Shown one piece after another: positions 34,160 to 40,403 of a DNA stretch of 64,000 bases. How positions within the stretch are numbered: position 1 is the first letter of the stretch; each line of letters begins with the position of its first letter. A program made the position numbers and the translations under genes. Source of the stretch: Hymenobacter norwichensis DSM 15439 (lineage in GTDB: Bacteria > Bacteroidota > Bacteroidia > Cytophagales > Hymenobacteraceae); contig NZ_ATVL01000012.1 in NCBI RefSeq assembly GCF_000420705.1, positions 1-64,000 on the forward strand. Reading direction: 5' to 3'. The notes below the pieces were generated by a model. The model was given only the letters and a program-made list of their open reading frames with translations, was not told the DNA's origin and did no database searches.

Positions 34160-34738
34160 ATGAAAAGTGTTTTCCTGCTCGGTGTACTGGCTGCCTGCTG
34201 CCTTTCGTCGGCTACCATTTCCAACCCTTTCAGCTCTGCTACCATGTCTGAAACTACTGCTGCTCCTGCCACCGTGTTCGATTTCACGGTGAAATCTATT
34301 GATGGCAAAGATGTGAAGCTGAGCCAGTACAAAGGCAAGAAGCTGCTCATCGTGAATACGGCTTCCAAGTGCGGCTACACGCCCCAGTACAAAGAGCTGG
34401 AAGAGCTGTCGAAGAAGTACGCCGGCAAAGTAACCGTGCTGGGCTTCCCCTCCGACAGTTTCAAGCAGGAGCTGAGTTCCGACGAGGAAGTGGCTTCGTT
34501 CTGCGAGAAAAACTACGGCGTGACATTCCCACTGTTTTCCACGGTGGCCGTGAAAGGCGACGAAGCCACGCCGCTCTACAAGTTCTTGGCCGATAAAACC
34601 AAGAACGGGGCTGTGGGTGACGCTCCCAACTGGAATTTCTGCAAGTACCTCGTTGACGAGCAGGGCCACGTAGTAGCCTTCTACCCATCTAAAGTGAAGC
34701 CCATGAGCGAAGAGCTGGTGGCGGCTATCCTGAAGTAA
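34160..34738 (+). CDS. Glutathione peroxidase-like thiol peroxidase, exported
   Basis: A 192-residue peroxidase. The peroxidatic cysteine is C71 in IVNTASKCGYTPQY; the second active-site motif is VLGFPSDSF (family usually has FPCNQF, so the resolving Cys position is Ser), and the third is NWNFCKYLVD near 157. The N-terminus is an export signal with a possible lipobox (VLAAC, C13). In bacteria these enzymes usually use thioredoxin rather than glutathione. An internal ATG at 34244 would give a cytosolic form of family length, so export is likely but not certain. Confidence 0.9.
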   Translation: MKSVFLLGVLAACCLSSATISNPFSSATMSETTAAPATVFDFTVKSIDGKDVKLSQYKGKKLLIVNTASKCGYTPQYKELEELSKKYAGKVTVLGFPSDSFKQELSSDEEVASFCEKNYGVTFPLFSTVAVKGDEATPLYKFLADKTKNGAVGDAPNWNFCKYLVDEQGHVVAFYPSKVKPMSEELVAAILK

Positions 34739-34756
34739 TACTTCTTGACTGTAATA

Positions 34757-34812
34757 AAGCACGTCCTGTTTCGACTGCGCGAAAGCCAGATCAAGCAGGA
34801 CGTGCTTATTTT
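34757..34812 (+). terminator. Terminator after the peroxidase gene
   Basis: aagcacgtcctg (34757-34768) pairs with caggacgtgctt (34796-34807) and is followed by attttt. The T-run overlaps a -7 box for menA. Confidence 0.75.
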
Positions 34813-34814
34813 TG
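34807..34814 (+). promoter_or_regulatory. -7 box TATTTTTG abutting menA
   Basis: TATTTTTG matches TAnnTTTG and ends seven bases before the menA ATG, so a leaderless or near-leaderless mRNA is possible. It overlaps the T-run of the preceding terminator. Confidence 0.35.
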
Positions 34815-34821
34815 TGATATT

Positions 34822-35748
34822 ATGACTGTTACTCCTTCTCCTGCCATCAGCCCCGCTAAAGCGTGGGTTTCCGCATTTCGGCCGCGCACCCTGCCGCTGG
34901 CGTTGGCCAGCATTATAGCGGGTGGTTTTCTGGCGGCTTCGCACGGGCAATTTCGGGGCGCAGTGGTGGGCTTAGCGGCGCTTACTACTATTCTGCTCCA
35001 AATCCTGAGCAACCTCGCCAATGACTACGGCGACTCCCAAAATGGCGCCGACAGCGTGCACCGCGAAGGACCTCAGCGGGCCGTGCAAAGTGGGGCCATC
35101 ACGCCCGCCCAAATGAAGCGCGGCATGGGGCTGTTTGGAGGATTATCGTTGGGTAGCGGGCTGCTGCTGTTGTGGGTGGCTCTGGGTACGGCTGGGGCCT
35201 GGATTTTCGTGACTTTCTTCGTGCTCGGTTTGTCGGCCATCTGGGCGGCGGTAAACTACACGGCGGGTTCCAAACCCTACGGCTACGCCGGCCTTGGCGA
35301 CTTGTCGGTGTTTGTATTTTTCGGGCTGGTGGGCGTGTGCGGCACGTATTTCCTGCAAACCCGCACCCTGCCGTTGGGCGTGTTACTACCCGCGGCGGCA
35401 CTGGGCTGCTTTGCTACGGCGGTACTCAACGTCAACAACATCCGGGACATTCGTTCCGACAAACTAGCCGGCAAAATCACGATTCCGGTGCGGCTGGGGC
35501 CAGTACATGCCCGGCGCTACCACTGGCTGCTGTTGCTGCTGGGTTTCGGCTGCGCGGTGGTGTACGTAGCCCTGTCGTACCATTCGCCGTGGCAGTGGCT
35601 ATTTGTGCTGGCCGCACCCCTGCTGCTTTTCAATGCCCGCGCCGTGTGGCAGCGCCAAGATTCCATGCAACTCGACCCGCTGCTCAAGCAAATGGCGCTG
35701 AGTACGCTGGTATTTACCGTCTTGTTTGGGATAGGGCAGATACTGTAA
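34822..35748 (+). CDS. menA: 1,4-dihydroxy-2-naphthoate polyprenyltransferase
   Basis: A 308-residue UbiA-family membrane enzyme that prenylates DHNA in menaquinone synthesis. AFRPRTLPLALASIIAGG opens the protein. The first Asp motif is NLANDYGDSQNGAD and the second is NNIRDIRSDKLAGK, both needed to bind magnesium-diphosphate. About eight to nine membrane helices are visible. Menaquinone is the usual quinone of this phylum. The next gene starts 28 bases downstream but differs sharply in composition. Confidence 0.95.
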   Translation: MTVTPSPAISPAKAWVSAFRPRTLPLALASIIAGGFLAASHGQFRGAVVGLAALTTILLQILSNLANDYGDSQNGADSVHREGPQRAVQSGAITPAQMKRGMGLFGGLSLGSGLLLLWVALGTAGAWIFVTFFVLGLSAIWAAVNYTAGSKPYGYAGLGDLSVFVFFGLVGVCGTYFLQTRTLPLGVLLPAAALGCFATAVLNVNNIRDIRSDKLAGKITIPVRLGPVHARRYHWLLLLLGFGCAVVYVALSYHSPWQWLFVLAAPLLLFNARAVWQRQDSMQLDPLLKQMALSTLVFTVLFGIGQIL

Positions 35749-35776
35749 ATTATTCTGCTGCTGTAAGTTATACAGA

Positions 35777-37753
35777 ATGCAACGTGCCTATTACCAAGCC
35801 TCTATAACTGAATTTCTGTGTCACGATGAACATTTTATTATTGGCCAACTAGCATTAGCACACACGCACGCATTAGAAGAGTTGCAGAAAGACGCTTGGC
35901 TGCGGCAGATTATTATCTTGAAGCGCGAGTTGCAGAATTTTTCTGGCGGTTACCTGCTGCTAGAGTTTGCCATTCCGCGTATGGGCAAGCGAGCAGACGC
36001 CATACTACTGCTGCGTGAGACGGTATTTGTACTAGAATTCAAAGTAGGTAGCACTACCTACGACCAAGCTGGTAAAGACCAGGTTCTGGATTACGCACTT
36101 GATTTAAAAAACTTTCACGCCGGCAGTCATCACGCTCGTATCTGCCCGGTGCTAATTGCTACACAAGCTCCAGCGCATCATAATGCAGTATATGTAAGCT
36201 CTGACCTGGTTTATGATGCTCAGTTTGGCAATGAGTACCAAATAGCAGAGCTGCTGCGGCAAAGTGAAGCTGCTACTGGAAGCCAGTTGGACGTTAAGAC
36301 GTGGTTACAAGCTGGTTATCATCCCACGCCTACAATCATTGAGGCAGCGCAAGCTTTATATAAGGGCCATCAGGTAGCCGATATTTCTCGCTCTGACGCC
36401 GGCGCTGAGAATTTAGTAGTAACAGGTGCCTGTATTGCTGCCATTATCGAGCAAAGCAAGCAGCGCAGCCAGAAATCGATTTGCTTTGTAACAGGTGTGC
36501 CCGGTGCGGGCAAAACCTTGGCTGGGCTCAATATTGCAACCGAACGGACCAAGGTAGATGCGCAGGAACATGCGGTATTTCTCTCCGGCAACGGGCCACT
36601 AGTAGATGTGTTGCGAGAAGCCTTGGCGCGCGACAGTGTACAAGAGGCGCGCCAGTGGGGCCGTCGACTAGACAAGAAACAGGCCCTATCAGAAGTACGC
36701 TCATTCATCCAGAACATCCATCACTTCCGCGACGAAGCGTTGCGTACGTCTGCGCCACCAATAGAAAAAGTAACTGTTTTCGATGAGGCCCAACGAGCCT
36801 GGACTGCACAGCAGGCCACAAAATTTATGCAGCAGAAGCGCGGACAAGCCGATTTTGCTATGTCGGAGCCGGAGTTTCTAGTATCAGTCATGGACCGCCA
36901 TACCGACTGGTGTACTATCGTATGCTTGATTGGTGGCGGCCAGGAAATTAACACGGGTGAAGCAGGGCTCAGTGAGTGGCTGCGCGCATTTCAGGAGCAG
37001 TTTCAGGCTTGGCATATCTACTATTCGCGCCGCATCCAAACCGATAAAAATTATCTGCCCGATAGCGCTTCCCTAACGGCCCTACAAGCGCTAAATGCCA
37101 AGCCGCTGGATGCGTTGCATCTGGCTGTATCGGTACGCTTTTTCCGAGCTGAAAAATTGGCTGCTTTTGTGCAGGCTGTGTTAGATGCTGACAAAGCGGA
37201 GGCGCAGCATCTCTATGAAACCTGCCTGCGCGACGTGTATCCGTTGCGCCTAACGCGCCAGCTTGCTACCGCTAAATCCTGGCTGCAACAGCAAGCGCGC
37301 GGTTCGGAGCGCTATGGGCTGGTAGCTTCTTCAGGGGCGCACCGTTTGAAACCGCTAGGGTTGAATATCAAACACAAAGTAGATGCCTCGGTATGGTTTC
37401 TGAACGGGCGGGAAGATGTGCGTTCATCGTACTACCTCGAGGATGTTGCTACTGAATTTGATATTCAGGGACTAGAACTCGATTGGGTTGGGGTGGCTTG
37501 GGATGCCGACCTGTGGCTACATCAAGACCAGTGGGAGTTTCGCAAGTTCAAGGGCACGAAATGGCAGAATTGCAACAGTCCCGAAAGTCGTCGTTACTTG
37601 CTTAATGCCTACCGCGTACTCTTAACCCGTGCCCGCCAGGGAATGATTCTATTTGTTCCTGAAGGTAATGCTGCCGATCCTACTCGTCTGCCTGTATGGT
37701 ACGACAGTACCTATCGTTTCTTGCTTGATATTGGTATTATAGAAATCCTGTAA
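35777..37753 (+). CDS. Nuclease-helicase fusion: PD-(D/E)XK-like domain plus DUF2075 (Schlafen-like) SF1 ATPase
   Basis: A 658-residue protein. Residues 55-130 look like a PD-(D/E)XK nuclease core: LLLEFAIP (E63), GKRADAILLL (D74), then VLEFKVG (E87, K89) and QVLDYALDLKNFH. An SF1-type ATPase follows: Walker A GVPGAGKT at 240-247, Walker B VTVFDEAQRAW near 332-342, CLIGGGQEINTGEAG near 383, and LLTRARQGMILFVP near 630 as motif VI. DUF2075 is the family of Schlafen helicase domains and of some phage-defence genes. Its base composition is much lower in GC than menA before it. kptA follows after 40 bases. Confidence 0.85.
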   Translation: MQRAYYQASITEFLCHDEHFIIGQLALAHTHALEELQKDAWLRQIIILKRELQNFSGGYLLLEFAIPRMGKRADAILLLRETVFVLEFKVGSTTYDQAGKDQVLDYALDLKNFHAGSHHARICPVLIATQAPAHHNAVYVSSDLVYDAQFGNEYQIAELLRQSEAATGSQLDVKTWLQAGYHPTPTIIEAAQALYKGHQVADISRSDAGAENLVVTGACIAAIIEQSKQRSQKSICFVTGVPGAGKTLAGLNIATERTKVDAQEHAVFLSGNGPLVDVLREALARDSVQEARQWGRRLDKKQALSEVRSFIQNIHHFRDEALRTSAPPIEKVTVFDEAQRAWTAQQATKFMQQKRGQADFAMSEPEFLVSVMDRHTDWCTIVCLIGGGQEINTGEAGLSEWLRAFQEQFQAWHIYYSRRIQTDKNYLPDSASLTALQALNAKPLDALHLAVSVRFFRAEKLAAFVQAVLDADKAEAQHLYETCLRDVYPLRLTRQLATAKSWLQQQARGSERYGLVASSGAHRLKPLGLNIKHKVDASVWFLNGREDVRSSYYLEDVATEFDIQGLELDWVGVAWDADLWLHQDQWEFRKFKGTKWQNCNSPESRRYLLNAYRVLLTRARQGMILFVPEGNAADPTRLPVWYDSTYRFLLDIGIIEIL

Positions 37754-37793
37754 GTTTAAGATCATACCTATTTTAAAGTATAAATAAGCCGCT

Positions 37794-38354
37794 ATGCTAT
37801 CCGAAAAAGAAACCACCAAACTCAGTAAGCTCCTAAGTCTAGTACTGCGCCACGACCCAGCGCACTTAGGCCTGACGCTGGACGCTCAAGGCTGGGCCAA
37901 CGTGCCGGAACTGCTTGCACAGGCGCAAGCACACAACGTGCCGCTGACGCTGGAAACTCTAGTGCACATCGTGGAAACCAGCCCCAAGCAACGTTTCCGC
38001 TTCAGCGACGACCAACAGAAAATCAGGGCCAGCCAAGGGCATTCGGTGGAAGTGGCGCTGGGCTATGAGCCTCTGACGCCGCCCGAATTGCTTTACCACG
38101 GCACGGCCGCGCAACACCAAGCCCAAATTGCGCAGGATGGCCTGAAGAAAATGAGCCGCCAGCAGGTGCACCTGAGCGCCGATGTGCCAACGGCCCGCAC
38201 AGTGGGGAGCCGGCATGGGCGGCCGGTGGTGTTTGAAGTGGCTACCCGCCAGATGCAGCAAGACGGCTACCTTTTCTACCAGGCTGATAATGGCGTGTGG
38301 CTGACCGATGAAGTGCCCGCCCGCTACTTGCAGATACTACCCGACGCTCGGTAG
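37794..38354 (+). CDS. kptA: RNA 2'-phosphotransferase (Tpt1/KptA)
   Basis: A 186-residue enzyme that uses NAD+ to remove an internal RNA 2'-phosphate. The N-lobe has SLVLRHDPAHLGLTLDAQGW (R19, H20, catalytic pair), the C-lobe LYHGTAAQHQAQIAQDGL, VHLSADVPTARTVGSRHG and GVWLTDEVPARYLQIL. Full family length. Most bacteria have no known source of 2'-phosphate splice junctions, so the role of bacterial KptA is open. Here it directly follows the nuclease-helicase gene in the same direction, and its own composition is closer to the host average. Confidence 0.93.
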   Translation: MLSEKETTKLSKLLSLVLRHDPAHLGLTLDAQGWANVPELLAQAQAHNVPLTLETLVHIVETSPKQRFRFSDDQQKIRASQGHSVEVALGYEPLTPPELLYHGTAAQHQAQIAQDGLKKMSRQQVHLSADVPTARTVGSRHGRPVVFEVATRQMQQDGYLFYQADNGVWLTDEVPARYLQILPDAR

Positions 38355-38398
38355 GCGTTGTGGCTTGGCGCCGTGCTCCACTATTGCTGCTATTTCCA

Positions 38399-39121
38399 AT
38401 GACTTGCAACGCCAAATTGCTGCCGCTGTTCTTGCTGTTGGGTTTGCTGGCCAGTTGCGCCGGAACCAAGACCACTGCACCTTATCAGACGGTACCAGCT
38501 AGTTCGCCGGTGGTAGCAGAAGCTGGTCAAGCGCAGTTGAAAGAAAATAGCACTGGCACCGCAGCCCCAGTTCCAGCCTCGCCCACTGTTGCCCGCCGCC
38601 TAGTGTACAATGCTACCGTGCAGCTACGGGTACCGCGCACCGATTCAGCGCAGGCGCAGGTGCAACGGCTGGTGGCGCGCGAACAGGGCTATCTGGTGCA
38701 AACCAGTGAGGAACGGATGCAGCTGCGCGTGCCAGCCGAGCGCTTGACGCTGGTACTGGCTGCGTTGCCTAGGGTGGGCAAAGTGGAAAGCCAAACCTTA
38801 AGCGGGCAAGACGTAACCGACGAGTACACCGACTACCAAATTCGGCTGGAAAATGCCCAAAAGGCCCGCCAACGCTACTTAGAGCTGCTGGCCCGTGCCG
38901 CCAACGTAACCGAAGCCGTGGCCGTGGAAAAAGAGCTACAACGCCTCAACACCGAAACGGATAAGCTGACCGGACATCTCCAGCGCCTTCAGCACCTCAC
39001 CAACTACGCTACCCTGAGCGTAACGCTGCGTCCCAAAGTGCAGTTGGGGCCGCTGGGTTATGTGTCGGTGGGTCTGTATAAGGCGGTGCGCTGGCTGTTT
39101 GTATGGGGCAAGGCCAACTAG
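38399..39121 (+). CDS. DUF4349 lipoprotein
   Basis: A 240-residue lipoprotein: MTCNAKLLPLFLLLGLLASC ends in lipobox LASC. The mature part has a Thr/Ala-rich linker, then RRLVYNATVQLRVPRTDSAQ, a helical coiled region (VEKELQRLNTETDKLTGHLQRL) and a C-terminal hydrophobic segment near 218-236, all as in DUF4349. A GTG at 38360 is an alternative start 13 codons earlier. It begins 44 bases after kptA. Function unknown; the family is predicted to be envelope-attached. Confidence 0.85.
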   Translation: MTCNAKLLPLFLLLGLLASCAGTKTTAPYQTVPASSPVVAEAGQAQLKENSTGTAAPVPASPTVARRLVYNATVQLRVPRTDSAQAQVQRLVAREQGYLVQTSEERMQLRVPAERLTLVLAALPRVGKVESQTLSGQDVTDEYTDYQIRLENAQKARQRYLELLARAANVTEAVAVEKELQRLNTETDKLTGHLQRLQHLTNYATLSVTLRPKVQLGPLGYVSVGLYKAVRWLFVWGKAN

Positions 39122-39150
39122 AGAGTGCGCACTGCCTCCTAATAAATATG

Positions 39151-39250
39151 GTCATTTCGAACTTGCCGAGAAATCTTGCGTGCTGACGTTGCAACAGTAG
39201 CCCAGCGTCAGCACACTAGATTGATTGACTGCGCTCGGAGTGGCGGTCCT
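39151..39250. repeat. Dispersed palindromic element, gtcat type
   Basis: Starts gtcatttcgaacttgccgag and contains atcttgcgtgctgacg. A 9-bp stem, gtgctgacg (39180-39188) with cgtcagcac (39206-39214), forms the core. Its left half shares the pattern gtcat...atctNgcNtgctga with the palindrome at 51551. Confidence 0.5.
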
Positions 39251-39312
39251 GTTGATGGCTTGTTGTAAGTCATTCGCTGGTCACACGGCCTAGGCTGATT
39301 TCGATTTTATAA

Positions 39313-39343
39313 TTTACATTTGCATCATTGTTGCATTTGTAAA
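39313..39343 (+). promoter_or_regulatory. Promoter and possible operator of the flavoprotein gene
   Basis: TACATTTG (39315-39322) matches TAnnTTTG, 32 bases before the GTG. It overlaps an imperfect dyad, tttacatttgca and tgcatttgtaaa (9 of 12 positions), with TTGCAT repeated twice, a plausible repressor site. Confidence 0.4.
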
Positions 39344-39354
39344 TCTAAAAAGCC

Positions 39355-40278
39355 GTGGAAGAAATCGATGTACTAATAGTAGGAGGGAGCAATGCTGGCT
39401 TGAGCGCTGCCATGATGCTGGGTCGTGCGTTGCGGCGGGTGCTTATCCTCGACCACAACCAGCCTTGTAACCGTCAAACTCCCCACTCGCACAACTTCCT
39501 CACCCGCGACGGCGAGACCCCAGCTACCATCAGCGCCATTGCCCGCGAGCAGGTGTTGCGCTACCCATCCGTGGCGCTGCAATCCGATAAAGTGGTAGCA
39601 GCGCAGGCTGTGGAAGGCGGCTTTCAGGTGACAACAGAGCGGGGTGAAGTGCTGCACGGGCGCAAGCTGCTGCTGGCAACCGGCGTAAAAGATGAAATGC
39701 CGGCCATTCCAGGTTTTGCTGCGTGCTGGGGTATCTCGGTGCTGCATTGCCCGTACTGCCACGGCTACGAGGTGCACGGCCAGAAACTGGGGTTGCTGGC
39801 CAGCGGTACCATGGCCGAGGAACTCGCCAATTTGATTCACTACTGGAGCCAGGATTTGGTGTTGTTTACCAACGGTCCTGCCGGCCTCACCACCGAGCAA
39901 TTAGCTGCCCTTGAAGCCCGTAACATTCAATTGGTAGAAACCCCTATAGCTGAGCTAGAACACCAAAACGGCCGACTTGAAGCCGTGCGCACCACCGATG
40001 GTGCGTCCCATGTGCTGTCGGCCATCTTTGCGCGGGTGCCGTTTCAGCAGCACACCGACATAGCCGCGCAGCTAGGCTGCACTCACACCGAAACCGGGCT
40101 TATTCAGGCTACTACTTTCGGCGAAACCAACGTGCCCGGCTTGTTCGTGGCCGGCGACAACAGCACCCCAATGCGGCAGGTTTCAGTGGCGGTTGCTAAC
40201 GGTAGCATGGCCGCGGCCTTTATCAACCGCGAATTGATGAAGGAAGGCGTGTACAGTAGAATGCCTGTCGGAAATTAA
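39355..40278 (+). CDS. Thioredoxin reductase-like NAD(P)/FAD flavoprotein
   Basis: A 307-residue pyridine-nucleotide disulphide oxidoreductase. FAD-binding VLIVGGSNAGLSAAMML at the start; the redox pair is CPYC in VLHCPYCHGYEVHG near 131-135; the second dinucleotide region is LGLLASGTMAEELANLI, with poor glycine pattern; the C-terminal FAD contact is GLFVAGDNSTPMRQVSVAVANG. The CPYC pair and HSHNFLTRDG stretch are typical of the small AhpF/TrxR-like group rather than true TrxB. Start is GTG after a promoter box. It likely reduces a thiol or flavin partner; the partner is not visible here. Confidence 0.87.
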   Translation: MEEIDVLIVGGSNAGLSAAMMLGRALRRVLILDHNQPCNRQTPHSHNFLTRDGETPATISAIAREQVLRYPSVALQSDKVVAAQAVEGGFQVTTERGEVLHGRKLLLATGVKDEMPAIPGFAACWGISVLHCPYCHGYEVHGQKLGLLASGTMAEELANLIHYWSQDLVLFTNGPAGLTTEQLAALEARNIQLVETPIAELEHQNGRLEAVRTTDGASHVLSAIFARVPFQQHTDIAAQLGCTHTETGLIQATTFGETNVPGLFVAGDNSTPMRQVSVAVANGSMAAAFINRELMKEGVYSRMPVGN

Positions 40279-40296
40279 GCTTGGTGCATGAGCCAG

Positions 40297-40341
40297 ACGC
40301 AATACTTCCCGGCGTAGTTTCTGTGCCGGGAAGCATTGCGT
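40297..40341. terminator. Long hairpin between convergent genes
   Basis: acgcaatacttcccggc (40297-40313) pairs with gccgggaagcattgcgt (40325-40341) with a single wobble. It lies between the convergent flavoprotein and receptor genes. There is no clear T-run, so termination may be weak or factor-assisted. Confidence 0.5.
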
Positions 40342-40403
40342 GGTAAAGCCGCTTGGTACCATCTGAATGGAATGTCTGCTCTCGGCAAACATTTGCCCAG
40401 CAA

